Shown one piece after another: positions 20,387 to 30,125 of a stretch of 64,000 nt of DNA; the stretch's first letter is position 1; the number at the start of each line of letters is the position of its first letter. Under the pieces are notes generated by a model. That model saw only the letters and a program-made list of their open reading frames with translations. It ran no database searches and was not told the origin of the DNA. The stretch covers positions 4,009,588 through 4,073,587 of the forward strand of contig OX155978.1 of assembly GCA_944548615.1 (NCBI GenBank), read 5' to 3'. The stretch comes from Micropterix aruncella (lineage: Eukaryota > Arthropoda > Insecta > Lepidoptera > Micropterigidae). Position numbers and translations under genes: made by a program.

Positions 20387-20789
20387 TGGAGTCCTGTCCA
20401 CCCTAGAACGGGCTAGTCCCAGTTGGGTGACAGAAACAAATAAGCAAAAGGTTAAGGTTTTGCCATTCGGTTCCTGTTATTTTTGAAAGCGCAATCAATG
20501 TTTTATAGTAATTAATTCTTAAATAAATAAATAAATCGTTATTGTCAGTTGTCGGGGAGATTCCCTTTATTTTTACAACAGGATAAGAGTTAACACTAAC
20601 AACCGCTAGTGGTGCTGTTTCGGCGCGAAAGTATTGAGTAATAATGCAAACGATTTTAGAACTAAATAGTGTATATTGAAGTGTGTATAAGAGTCTTTGT
20701 CGCTTGAAGAGTATTGTAATAGTTTTGTAATAAATCAAGTTGAGTGTTCTACCGTGTTTTTGCATCTTCTGCTGCCTATCCACGTAACA
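20387..20789 (-). mobile_element. Solo LTR with ATAT target duplication
   Basis: On the minus strand it reads TGTTACGTGG to GGACTCCA (TG...CA ends), 403 bases. ATAT at 20383-20386 and 20790-20793 flanks it. It contains an AAAATAAAG polyadenylation-like motif. No second LTR or internal region is present, so it arose by LTR-LTR recombination. The 4-bp duplication suggests Ty3/Gypsy, which I cannot prove. LINE sequence lies next to it at 20794. Confidence 0.75.
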
Positions 20790-20793
20790 ATAT

Positions 20794-21195
20794 TATCCAT
20801 AAGTCATGTTATAGCTCATGCCAAAAGTAGTCGGCATTACACTTGATATTTTGCAGACGCTCCAGCTTATTCAAAATAACCTCACTGGCATCTATATAAC
20901 AAACATCACCGTAGTCAAGTACATATAGGCGTTAAGAGTGTGGACACAATCATTTCTTTATGTGACACGGGGAGAAATCTTTGAAGCCGCCGGAGACTAT
21001 AAAAACCATGGAAAATGCGACGACTTACTTGGTTTACTTGATCTTGCCAAGAAAGATGTTGATCTATTATAATTCCAAGGTTTTTAATATTTTTGGTATA
21101 TTCGTCATTTTTTTCATTTACACAAATTATTAAACTTATGCACTTAACTCTAACACTATCTCCTATAGAATGGAGTAGATACATGTTATTATGCT
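20794..21195 (-). pseudogene. LINE reverse transcriptase fragment
   Basis: Minus strand encodes IKNLGIIIDQHLSWQDQVNQ, then FHGFYSLRRLQRFLPVS and, after a frameshift, YLDYGDVCYIDAS. NLGxxxDxxLxWxxHI-type text is the RT thumb region of CR1/Jockey-type LINEs. It ends at the solo LTR, 11 bases short of exon e on the other side. Confidence 0.75.
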
Positions 21196-21206
21196 TATTT
21201 CTGCAG

Positions 21207-21334
21207 GCACCATCATAAAAACAGCGGCGGTGAGAGATCAGAAAGTGAGAACGACTCCGCAAACCAGCCTCTCCATCCGGTGCACACCAATACTCCCGAC
21301 GGAGAGTTACTCAACAATGATCACGATGATAAAC
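21207..21334 (+). CDS. RBM25: RBM25-like gene, exon e
   Basis: 128 bases between acceptor TATTTCTGCAG and donor AAAC/GTGAGA. Phase 2 entry, phase 1 exit, both matching neighbours. It encodes HHKNSGGERSESEND, then HPVHTNTPDGEL and NNDHDDK, a polar acidic linker. A LINE remnant ends only about 11 bases upstream of the exon. Confidence 0.8.
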
Positions 21335-21908
21335 GTGAGAACTATAATCATTATTATTATCTACGTTGTCTTATACCATTAGTTATATATCTTATTAGGA
21401 TGCTCAACTCCATAGTACGTTTTGGCAACCTATTCGCGCTGCCGAAATGCAGTTGGCACCGTAAGCATCGATAGCGAAACTAATAGCAATTTATTTGCCC
21501 ATCTTTGATAACATTGATAATTAAATGGTTTTTATAAAGGACTTACTGATTATAAAACCCAATAATTCAGCCTGGTATTCAATCCGTCTCTCGTAATAAA
21601 AACATTCGTAGGAGCTCCTTGCACACATGGCCTGCAATCGACAAATTCGTACAAAGGGAGTTAAACAACTGATCTCTATTGCAAACAGGTATTTTTATTA
21701 GAAGTGGTCAATATAAAGCAAATAAAAAAATTGGATTCTGAGGATGGTCTCCAAAAATATGTGCTGCCTCGAATAGGTTAATGTAAAATTTGCCCAGGTG
21801 TTAATATTTTATTAACTCCTGTCCATTTGTCTCCAAACCCCACTTTTACAATGCATCTATCTATACATATACGAAAGGAAAACTACATTCTTACTATATA
21901 GATCTTAG

Positions 21909-22093
21909 GTTGACCGTAAACGAACTGCTTGAAGCAGTCTGGACCGACTGCTTCAAGCTGCCGACCGACCGAAGCGATCGCGGCTGCTCGAGCAGTCCGT
22001 GTATGCCGATCAATAGAAGATTGTAGTTCGCTATGCAGTCGCAGCTTGAAGTAGTCGGGTCCCGACTGCTTCGAGCAGTCTGTGTATGACCAG
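21909..22093. mobile_element. Short TIR element rich in GACTGCTTCAAGC
   Basis: Ends are imperfect inverted repeats. The left arm begins GTTGACCGTAAACGAACTGC and the right, read inward, CCTGGTCATACACAGACTGC, both followed by GAAGCAGTC and later CTTCAAGCTGC. CTTAG flanks both sides (21904-21908 and 22094-22098), a likely 5-bp duplication. No coding. Confidence 0.6.
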
Positions 22094-22170
22094 GCTTAGT
22101 TCTTTTGATAATTCCTCTTTTAATTCCGACATAGATGTATGTTAATTGATTATATTTTTTATTATTTTAG

Positions 22171-22319
22171 GTAAAGGCAGTAAAGGATCCTCTCAAAAGG
22201 ATAAGGAAAAAGACTTAGCAAAAAGCCAAGAAGAGAAGAGAAGGCATATTAAGAGTCTTATCGATAAGATACCCACCCAAAAAGAAGCGCTGTTTACCTT
22301 TAAATTGGAGACTAGTCAG
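22171..22319 (+). CDS. RBM25: RBM25-like gene, exon f (start of PWI domain)
   Basis: 149 bases between acceptor TTATTATTTTAG and donor CAG/GTAATT. Phase 1 entry completes an Arg codon with the previous exon. It encodes a Lys-rich run (GSKGSSQKDKEKDLAKS) and then EEKRRHIKSLIDKIPTQKEA. EEKRxHIKSLIxKIPT is a near-exact match to the segment starting the RBM25 PWI domain, which binds nucleic acid in the spliceosome-associated protein. This exon fixes the gene's identity. Confidence 0.93.
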
Positions 22320-22348
22320 GTAATTAAAATACTATGTTGCCTTTAGAG

Positions 22349-22793
22349 TGGGTATCCATTAGGTTCACGCACCAACTCTGCTCCGCGCACCTGCAACTGC
22401 GCCAGTAGTGGATATGTAGGCGCTCCTGGAGGTGGCGGTAAATGCGCGGACACAAATTGATGCGCAGTGTGTTCGTGGACGCGAGCAAAGTGAGACGTTG
22501 GTGGATACGTCTCGCGCGTCACGTTCGACGTTGAGTAAACGCGAATCTATCGCTATAAAGTGGGCCGAAGAGAAATGTGTAGCTCTAATCGGGGTACCGA
22601 AATCATACAGTGCTGTGGGATCCGAAGGGTGATACATTTAAAAATAAATTTTGCCGACGACATGTTCTCTCAATGTTTGAATGAAAACTGCGGAGCACTC
22701 GTTGTTCTTGAGTTAATGCGCGAACCGTCTTCATTTGAGCAGTTGCAGACACGCGGAGCAGAGTTGATGCGCAAACCTAATGGATACCCACCT
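22349..22793. mobile_element. DNA transposon with about 50-bp inverted repeats
   Basis: Left GTGGGTATCCATTAGGTT and right, read inward, the same, each continuing with CAACTCTGCTCCGCG and CTGCAACTGC. CTTTAGA precedes the left end and CTTTATA follows the right, a probable 7-8 bp duplication with one mismatch. The interior is CpG-containing, with short open frames that match nothing I know. It lies in the intron between exons f and g. Confidence 0.7.
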
Positions 22794-22992
22794 TTATACA
22801 AATGAAGGTACTCCAAAACATATGGATTAACAAAGAGAATAATGAAATTTTTCATGCCTCTACAAAATCCGTCTCAAGACTTTTTTAGCATTTTTTCTTT
22901 ATCTGTAATTGTTCCAGATTTCCCTATACTGTCCTGTTTTAAAAACTCATGCTGTTTATATCTCCTTTGATTGTTTAAATTGTCATTTTCAG

Positions 22993-23148
22993 ATTGATAC
23001 CGTTCTGATGGAGAAGAAAATCCGTCCTTGGATTAACAAAAAGATCATCGAATATATTGGGGAGCCAGAGCCCACCCTGGTCGACTTCATCTGCAGCAAA
23101 GTTTTAGCAGGTTCTTCCCCGCAGGGCATATTAGATGATGTACAAATG
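22993..23148 (+). CDS. RBM25: RBM25-like gene, exon g (PWI domain core)
   Basis: 156 bases, 52 codons, phase 0 to 0, between acceptor GTCATTTTCAG and donor ATG/GTGAGC. Encodes LMEKKIRPWINKKIIEYIGE, PTLVDFICSKVLAGSSPQ and GILDDVQM. PWI is the domain's signature, and the surrounding text follows animal RBM25 almost residue for residue. No damage is seen. Confidence 0.95.
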
Positions 23149-23149
23149 G

Positions 23150-23210
23150 TGAGCATCTCCAACATTTTTAAAAACAATATCAATAGTTGCAATCGCTAAA
23201 AGTGCCTATC
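23150..23210 (+). pseudogene. LINE fragment, left part, interrupted by family A
   Basis: GTTGCAATCGCTAAAAG and TATCTGATAAGG match the LINE at about 15020-15060. The remainder is at 24266-24630, after the family A insertion. Confidence 0.6.
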
Positions 23211-23223
23211 TGATAAGGAAAGC

Positions 23224-24265
23224 TGATGGGCCCTTGCTGAGTTGGCCGAGGGGAGTTAATGGGCCCTTGCTGAGTTGGCCACGAAGACCCATTCTGTTCA
23301 GGGTTGGTCACACTCACGGGTCAACACCTATCCGACGGCCTCCACGCATGAAGTGAAATGAAATGAAAAATACGTTTATTGTACTAACAAAGAAAAAAAA
23401 TTACATGGGTAAAGAAAACTTAAATTCTATTTTAACTTAGTACAAACGGCGGGCTTATCGTTTCACGATTTCTTACAGCCAACCGTGTAATATTAAATAA
23501 AAGTATCAATACAGCTCACATACATAAACGTATACACATAAATATACATATACATACATCCGAATGTACATACATACATAAAAAATATAATTTATAATAT
23601 AATATATGTATATTATAATAATAAATACATAAAAACTACAGATAAATAATAATAAAACTAACTGCTTATATAAAATGATAGATATTACAAAGTTCTTATG
23701 CTTCTATCCAGTCAACAACCCAACGAAAGGGGGAAGGGGGGAGGGGATAGGGGGTGCGAGCCTGGGTAGGATTCTAGCCCTTTGGTCAGTTTCCCCTGGG
23801 AATCGAACTTCTGGCGCTCCTGGACGGTCTGCGCACCGTGCGGCGTAAGCCAATCCGGGGGAGTCTGGAAGCAGTACTGTTTCCTATAGAGCAGGGGTGG
23901 TTGCGGACCATCGGCTATCCGATTTCGGGTGAACAGCCGGGCAAATGATGCCGTGATGCGCGATAGATTCGGTATACACCGCTTCGTAAGGGAGAGGACC
24001 GCGCAAGCGACCTCGAAGTCGTAACCAATCGAGAGACTGGAGTAATCTGCTCACAATTGGAAGTAAGGGCGTGAGTGTAAGCCCGCTGGGTAACACTCCT
24101 GGCTATCTCGCGGTTAAGGCGTTGGCCTCTTACGGGCTTGTGGCGTAGCTAGATGGTGGACTGTTTTGTCCTCAAGTCTTCTGCGCTCACTCCAGGGAGA
24201 TAGAACGACTAATCGTAAAATTTTCTGAGGTGACGGGCTCGCCCGCTGTAGTCGACAACCCTAGT
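23224..24265 (-). repeat. Family A copy with 13-bp target duplication and inner insertion
   Basis: TGATAAGGAAAGC (23211-23223) and TGATAAAGAAAGC (24266-24278) flank it, one mismatch, inside a LINE whose uninterrupted form is at 15050. The left end shows a partial duplication of the terminal GGGCCCTTGCTGAGTTGGCC. A LINE tail inserted at about 23348-23757 splits the element. Confidence 0.8.
23348..23757 (-). repeat. LINE 3' tail inserted in family A
   Basis: On the minus strand it ends GTACAATAAACGTATTTTTC and contains the GGCTGTAAGAAATCGTG and GATAAGCCCGCCG blocks seen in other LINE tails here (18700, 38890). No coding trace. Confidence 0.6.
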
Positions 24266-24630
24266 TGATAAAGAAAGCTTTCCAACATCTCTCAATAGTG
24301 TTTATAAATATCTACAAGGCACATGTGAGACCTATTCTTGAGTACGGATATCGGCTCTGGAACCCCTACTTATACAAAGAAGTAGATGTCCTGGAAAAGG
24401 TGCAGCGAAGGGCAACCAAAATGCCAGTGGACCTCAAGAATAGGAATTATGGAGATCGCTTAGAATTGCTCGGACGGACTACTCTCAAAAAAATAAGACA
24501 AAAATTATCAAAAATTCTTACGACGTATCTGGGCTAAAGATAAAGAATATTTACAAATTTAATGTCAACACAAATCTTCGAGGCCACAGTAAAAAACTCA
24601 ACTGCAAAATTTATATGTTACTCTCTTGAG
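24266..24630 (+). pseudogene. CR1-like LINE fragment, right part
   Basis: Encodes VRPILEYGYRLWNPYLYKEV and NRNYGDRLELLGRTTL, the same family as 3270 and 14870. The frame decays after 24530. Confidence 0.75.
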
Positions 24631-24784
24631 AATGTTCTGTGACAAACGCTTTTGTTTTGAGCGATTCGGGAATTTTGGACCTCAGCACAAAGCTCAGCTT
24701 CCCGAAGGCTGCACATTCCGATTGTTTCCTTCGTTTTATCTCTGCCATCATCTAGTCCTGGCCGAGCTTTATCTTTTTTTTTTT

Positions 24785-25495
24785 TTTTTTATTCAGAGAA
24801 AAAAATACGTTTTTTTAAATATTAAAATCTTGCCAAACTGGTATACAGTTTGTTGGCGAGACAAACTCTTATTTTTCTAGTCTTACACTTCTAATTTTGT
24901 GATACAAAAAGACATTAATAATATAAAAACAATGCACAGCAGTATTACTACTGGTCTTACTGCAGGATTAAATTAGGCCATTATTACTACAAGCTTAAAT
25001 TATAGAAACGTATAATAAATTTACTTATGACCACTAATTTCACTATAAACATCCAACAGGTAGCTTTTTAATCTCTTTTTAAACATCTGTTTGCTCACGC
25101 TTACACAGTCTTCCTCAGATACAATAGTATTAAAGATTCTTGGAATGAGGTACTTTAACGTCCTTTCACCATAGTAGTTGTTCGCTCTTGGTTCTTCAAA
25201 TCTTTTACGGACTTTTTCTCTAACATTCCTATTGTACCTACTGTATTGGTATTTTAAATTGTGAATTTCTAAAATGCTCCATTGCTAGTAAGTATGTAAT
25301 TTTTTCATGTATAGGTAATATATCGCATCGCTTAAACAACAAGTTATAGTTCTTTTTACATTGTGTTAACACATTTTTATTTACTAAAAGTTTTATTATT
25401 CTACGTTGCAAATTAAATATTTTATCTATATATGTGCGAAAAGTACGACCAAATGAAGTAAGAGCATCTCCTGTCCTTATTTGCGTAAAAATCAG
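24785..25495 (-). pseudogene. LINE RT C-terminal fragment
   Basis: Minus strand encodes IFNLQRRIIKLLVNKNVLTQ, then LIPRIFNTIVSEEDCVSVSK and QMFKKRLKSYLLDVYSEISG, a CR1-type ORF2 end with several stops. The 3' end near 24785 carries a T-rich stretch on the plus strand. It sits just 36 bases upstream of RBM25 exon h. Confidence 0.75.
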
Positions 25496-25532
25496 TTAGT
25501 GAAGCTGTAGATGATTTTTTCTCTTCTTACAG

Positions 25533-25625
25533 GTGCTAGACGAAGAAGCGGAAGTATTCGTGGTGAAGATGTGGCGGTTACTCATTTACGAGGTCGAGGC
25601 GAAGAAGCACGGTCTCGTCAAGTAG
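25533..25625 (+). CDS. RBM25: RBM25-like gene, last coding exon (end of PWI domain)
   Basis: 93 bases: acceptor TCTTCTTACAG, 30 codons, then TAG. Encodes VLDEEAEVFVVKMWRLL, then IYEVEAKKHGLVK, essentially identical to the C-terminus of animal RBM25. Phase agrees with exon g. The protein acts in the nucleus with U1 snRNP-linked splicing regulation (family knowledge). No frameshift or stop is seen in exons d to h, so the host gene appears functional despite the crowded introns. Confidence 0.95.
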   Translation: MLDEEAEVFVVKMWRLLIYEVEAKKHGLVK

Positions 25626-25842
25626 TCGGACTATTACGGAATAATTATCGAGTTACGATCGGAGGGATGTCAGGGCGAAATCAATCCGAAATCACCGGTT
25701 ATAGTAAATCCAAGAACACTGCGGAGCCGCTCTGCGCCAAGAGGAACAACACTGACTATCGCTTTTTGACTTTAAATTATCTAATTACACGATATGTTAA
25801 CTAGATAAGGTAGGATTTAAGATGCTCTTTGTAAAAAAATAT

Positions 25843-25848
25843 AATAAA
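25843..25848 (+). promoter_or_regulatory. RBM25: Polyadenylation signal of the RBM25-like gene
   Basis: AATAAA about 220 bases past the stop codon, in ATAATAAATAAATGC, the first good candidate downstream. The 3' untranslated region would be short. Confidence 0.6.
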
Positions 25849-25910
25849 TAAATGCAATTAAATGATTTAATTAATTTTGTCTTCTTTTCCGAGAGTAGTA
25901 CCAAATAACA

Positions 25911-26030
25911 TTGATTATATAGCGTAATAGATTGCTCAATGCCGTACTACGATCTGACAGCTAGAATTTTACCACGGAATGCAACATGTAGATGCCACTC
26001 ATAGTTACAATATAACGACCAGAATTTTTA
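25911..26030. repeat. Unclassified repeat C, copy 1
   Basis: ACATTGATTATAT, TAGATTGCTCAA and GCCGTACTACG recur at 60823-60960. A more decayed version follows the hAT element at 29290-29400. Confidence 0.55.
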
Positions 26031-26073
26031 AATAATAGTTTTTATTTTAATATTATTTACATAAATATTAGTT

Positions 26074-26737
26074 TTAACCCCTCAAGACAGTAACGTCCCG
26101 AATCGGGTACGATGTATTGTAGTCAATGCTCATTAACGTCCCAAAACGGGTAAGAGTGCGGCGCGACAAACTGCGCTCTCAACGAACTGAATTTACACCA
26201 AAATCACAGTGCAACTACCCCCTGTTAGATATGTGTGAGAAAGACGAATAAATTCTGCATTGTACGATTATTCAGTGGTGCTTCTCGCAGTCTAGAATCC
26301 CTAATATAATTGTTTGTATTCTGGGGGCACTTAGTCGAGTGCTGCCATTGCTCAGATCTGTGCTTCTCTTCGGATATATGTATGAAAATAAATAAAACGA
26401 ACTAATAGATTTGATAAAGCATGTAATAGCGTACACAAATGTATTTACAATTTCTTGATAGGGTTTCGTATTTTAAGATAAAACGTCGATATCGCTGAAT
26501 GAGTTTTTTTCAGTTGTCTAACTTTCTAATTATCTAATTGTCTAATTGTTTACAAAATGAGGTTTTAATGTTTTATATTTCAAATTTCAATGCGATCATT
26601 CTACAATTCTTCTTTTCATGATTAATCAAGTAGTTTCTTTCTTATGATTGTTTTTCTAAAGTGCTATATTTTTGACCTTCAACTCTCAGAAACGACAGGT
26701 GACTGCCAAGATTTACACCCGCCGCTTGAGGGGTTAA
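26074..26737 (+). mobile_element. TTAA MITE with CCCCTCAAG ends
   Basis: TTAA at 26074-26077 and 26734-26737 flank inverted ends CCCCTCAAGACAG and CCCCTCAAGCGGCGG. Near 26500-26640 it holds the shared internal module in inverse orientation (AATTTCAATGCGATCATT), although its ends differ from the other families. Confidence 0.75.
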
Positions 26738-26859
26738 AGACGATCAAGATTACTGAACACACTACTCCAGTAGCTGATTTAATTTCTGTAAATATTTTTA
26801 TATCATCTGGATACATAAGAAATCCGGTATGATGAAAACATTGTGATATGTCTGGTACA

Positions 26860-27594
26860 CAGGGGCGGACCGTGCGTTTGTGGGGCCCTGAGCTAATATT
26901 ACTTGGGGGCCTGCCTAATTAATCAACTAATTGCCATTTTACCTAAAAACTTTTCGATTTTGTCACTAGGTACACAATATATATAAAAAAAGAGGACAAT
27001 ACAATATTTTATTTGTTTAATATGACAGACACACAAACACAACTGACACACACAAAAATTTAACTATTCACTAAAATAGACAAAACAACATTAATACTAA
27101 TTGTAATAATATCTTAATTAGTAGCTTAATTAAGCAAGTAGCAATATTATTTGTAAATCTAGTTAATATAAGTAAAATTTAAACAAATATTCATTACTAG
27201 TTACCTATTGACAAGGCACTAGCCTCGGTAGGAACTCAACTGCTATACATTGATGTTATTTCTATGAATAAAGATTTTTAAAAAAAGGTATTGCAAAAGA
27301 ATATGTCGCTAGCGGTCCGCCCCATCCACCGAGAAATTGATACATGAAGCTTGTTCGCTGCGAATGACTGCGTTTGTGAGAAAATACACTGAAAACAAGC
27401 GGCGGGGAGTCCCACGGAATAGATGCGAGAATTTAATCTCAGGGTTGCCAACCTTATGATAGGATTTTTGAAAATTTGAGATTTTGTTTTTTAATTCACA
27501 ATATTGTCCATTATTTTCAATGGAGGCTGGGGCCCTTTATATCCACGGGGCCCTGGGCTGCAGCCCAAAAAGCCCTTTTATAGATCCACCCCTG
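26860..27594. mobile_element. hAT-like element, GGTACA flanks
   Basis: Ends CAGGGGCGGACC and, read inward, CAGGGGTGGATC. GGGGCCC blocks lie just inside both ends. GGTACA directly abuts both ends (26854-26859 and 27595-27600), only 6 matching bases where hAT elements normally give 8. No coding sequence. Confidence 0.65.
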
Positions 27595-27647
27595 GGTACA
27601 AGTCAAAGATAATGTAAACATTAGCTTAGCTTGTTTTGTTTGTTTCT

Positions 27648-27905
27648 ACTCTTTATTGTGAAATTTCACAATGAGCAGGTTTATTGTCATATGACAATTT
27701 CTTACAACCAACCATACTATGAAATGTTTTATTTGTATGTGTGTGTCACATGCGTGTAAGTGTGTGTCTTGTTATTGCATTCAATCGACAGAGTTGAAAA
27801 TGCGATTCCGTTAATTTTATCCCGACGGAAAATGGTAACCCAGCCGGGAATTGAACCCGGGACCTTACAATGTAAGATCAGGCGACCTAACCACTATTCT
27901 ACCAG
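27648..27905 (-). repeat. tRNA-derived SINE
   Basis: On the minus strand the head resembles a tRNA: A-box-like AGAATAGTGGTTAGG near 27890, then CCTGATCTTACATTGTAAGG, then a B-box GGGTTCAATTCCC at 27847-27858. The predicted anticodon loop is abnormal, so it is not a working tRNA. The body ends ATTGTGAAATTTCACAATAAAG, likely borrowed from a LINE tail. Pieces of another copy lie at 54694-54760 and 55998-56095. Confidence 0.8.
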
Positions 27906-28039
27906 CTTAGATTATATCAGGGGTCTCCAAACTACGGCCTGCGTAGCTACTTTATCCGGCCCGCGCACGTTTGTGTAAACATGCCACGCGAGCGCGGGGC
28001 GGTGCCATCAGGAACTCATCATTAGTCATCAAAAAGACA

Positions 28040-28250
28040 TGCAAAATCGAAAACATAATTTACTTGTATAAGTGCCTTCCTGAAGATTACCATAACCTGA
28101 AGAGACTGGCTCGAGAACTACTATCAGTGTTCGGAACGACGTATTTGTGTGAAAATCCTTTCTCAAAAATGAAGTACATCAAATCAGCTTACCGCACAAG
28201 GCTCTCTGATGAACATCTACAGTCTCTTCAAAATTCCACCCCATTGATCG
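28040..28250 (+). pseudogene. hAT transposase C-terminal dimerisation fragment
   Basis: Encodes LPEDYHNLKRLARELLSVFG, TTYLCENPFSKMKYIKSAYR and TRLSDEHLQSLQ. LxSVFGSTYxCExxFSxMK and RxRLxDEHLQ are signatures of the hAT C-terminal region as found in the GTF2IRD2/ZBED5-like group. Only about 60 residues of a roughly 600-residue protein remain. It belongs to the element with ends at 27918 and 29289, so this is an internally deleted hAT. Confidence 0.85.
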
Positions 28251-28402
28251 ACAACTGCATGTGTCACATTAATAAACATTTATTTTGTTTACAAAATTGT
28301 TTTATTTTTCTCATTATTATACTAAACATTACTCAAGGAAAGTACCTACAGTATTTCGAGTTTACAATTTATTAAAATTGATCTACAACTGCATGTGTCA
28401 CA

Positions 28403-29091
28403 TTAACCCCTCCTCTCGCGAAGTAAAAATTCAGCTATCACTTTTGCCCGCGACATTTTCGCGCGTAAAATCGACGCGAGTCGACGACCTTGATACAAAC
28501 GACCATAACTTGTAAACCACTATACGGATCATAAAAAAATTACTGTAAAATGATCGCATTGAAATTTGACATATAAAAAATTATAACCTGGAAATTGGGA
28601 GAGTCGGCCGTTGGTCCCGCAAGGGATGTTACGGAGTCACCGGGCCGTTTCAAACTTGCAAGCTATTTTTGTCGAAAAGATCACATAAGAGGCGGTAGCT
28701 GTATCATGGTTAAAAATGAGATAAATGTCAAAACCAGGGACGATATAACATCTTTATCCGTAGAACGAAACACGGAAATATCTTGTGTAGAAATTACACA
28801 ACAGAAATGTGTCATTGTTTGTATTTATAGGGTACCGAACAGTGACTTTACGGGTTCATGTCTTGCCTCGAATCGATTATGGACAAACTCTCAAACTCCT
28901 CCAAGCAGATTGTGGTGTGTGGTGATTTTAATGTTAATATTCTAGAAAACTCAGGCAATAGCAATAAGCTAAGAGACTCTTTTACATGTGGCTTTACAAT
29001 GGCATTTAATACTCCAACCAGGATTAATGGACTCAGTGCGACCTGCATCGGCCGTTGGTCCCGCAAGGGATGTTAGGGAGTTATCGGGTTA
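28403..29091 (+). mobile_element. TTAA-flanked composite insertion inside the hAT
   Basis: TTAA at about 28403-28406, then CCCCTCCTCTCGCG, and CCCGATAACTCCC read inward at the right next to TTAA. It contains part of the shared MITE module (AAATGATCGCATTGAAATTT near 28550). A roughly 40-base direct repeat, starting CGGCCGTTGGTCCCGCAAGG, occurs at 28604-28643 and 29048-29087 and brackets a LINE endonuclease fragment. Confidence 0.6.
28645..29047 (+). pseudogene. LINE APE-type endonuclease fragment
   Basis: Two frames: FKLASYFCRKDHIRGGSCIM with CVIVCIYRVPNSDF, then after a frameshift near 28855 KQIVVCGDFNVNILE and NTPTRI. GDFNxN and NxPTR are hallmarks of the apurinic-like endonuclease of Jockey/CR1-type LINEs. 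The fragment has neither end of a LINE and no tail, and lies between the 40-base direct repeats. Confidence 0.8.
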
Positions 29092-29459
29092 ATAAACATT
29101 TTTTTTTTCAAAATTGTTTTATTTTTCTCATTATTATACTAAACATTACTCAAGGAAAGAACCTACAGTATTTCGAGTTTACAATTTATAAAAAAAATAC
29201 ATGGAAAAAAAATACGTTTGATTCTGGCCCGCCAATATTATTTGACAGGTCAATGTGGGCCCGCCTGTAAAAAAGTTTGGAGACCCCTGGATTATATAGT
29301 GTATTACATTACGCAATGCCATGCTATTTGACAGCTAAGAGTTTACTATAAAGTGCAACGGGTAGATGGCACCTATAGTTCCATTGATTTATCTTCTCTT
29401 ATGTTTAGTAGCCCAATAGATGGCGGTCTTCACATGCCTATACGGTATCCTATCTCGAA

Positions 29460-30125
29460 ATAAAATAGCCAACAAGGGTTTGACAGTATCCTCCAAACCC
29501 CCAATACAGTTTGTGCGGGATGGCTCTAAAGGCAAAAAACATTTAACTACAAAACCTTTCTCAATAATCGAGAAAGCTACAGATTGGATTCTGGAGGTTC
29601 ATTCGGTCTCTAAGCAGTATAAATTCCCTGAAAGTCTCGGATGCACAGCCCTCCGTCCAGATATAACTCTTTACTCTCTATCTCGGAAGGTGGCTCTTAT
29701 TGTAGAATTAACTGTTCCATGGGAATCAAATATCCCAAAAGACCACGAGTACAAATTAAATAAATACCATGATCTTGCAAATGCCGTAACCCGGAACGGC
29801 TTCACTGTTCACCTTCACGCTGTGGAAGTTGGCACTCGTGGCCTGCCAGCTAAATCTCTATTTCACCTCTTTAAAGATCTTGGCCTTTCTTAGAAAAATT
29901 ATCTAAAATTGCGATTTGCGCATCTCAAATTCTATGGCTTCGAAGGGGGGAGTGAATGGGTGGTAAGGTGAACGCTCACATGTGGCAAGACAGCTGTTCT
30001 AAACCTACCACAGCCGGTTCGTAAGTCCGGAATTTACTGCTCACCCCCCAGAAGTGTAAAAAAAAAAAAATGTATTATGATGGGCCCGACTCCGGTCGGT
30101 GAATTCCATGGCAGCTCCGTTTGAT
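29460..30125 (+). pseudogene. R2-type LINE 3' fragment
   Basis: Open frame to 29893 encodes ANKGLTVSSKPPIQFVRDGS, RPDITLYSLSRKVALIVELT and AVEVGTRGLPAKSLFHLFKD, then a stop where other copies continue. It is truncated 5' before the zinc knuckle. It ends with the family tail and A tract. Confidence 0.8.

Larger units (their letters stand above)
27918..29289 (+). mobile_element. hAT transposon with perfect 8-bp target duplication
   Basis: GATTATAT at 27910-27917 and 29290-29297 flanks 16-bp perfect inverted ends CAGGGGTCTCCAAACT. It holds the end of a transposase gene and a nested TTAA-flanked insertion. The segment around 28273-28375 is repeated at 29091-29190, so the 3' region was duplicated by the nested event or a rearrangement. 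Confidence 0.9.

Noticed and set aside
22432..22632. Transposase gene inside the TIR element at 22349-22793
   Set aside because: The 66-codon open frame shows no catalytic motif of any DDE family.
27838..27905. A tRNA gene on the minus strand (tRNA-like head with a good B-box)
   Set aside because: The anticodon loop lacks the usual U33 and the acceptor stem does not pair; the sequence continues into a SINE body with a LINE-like tail.
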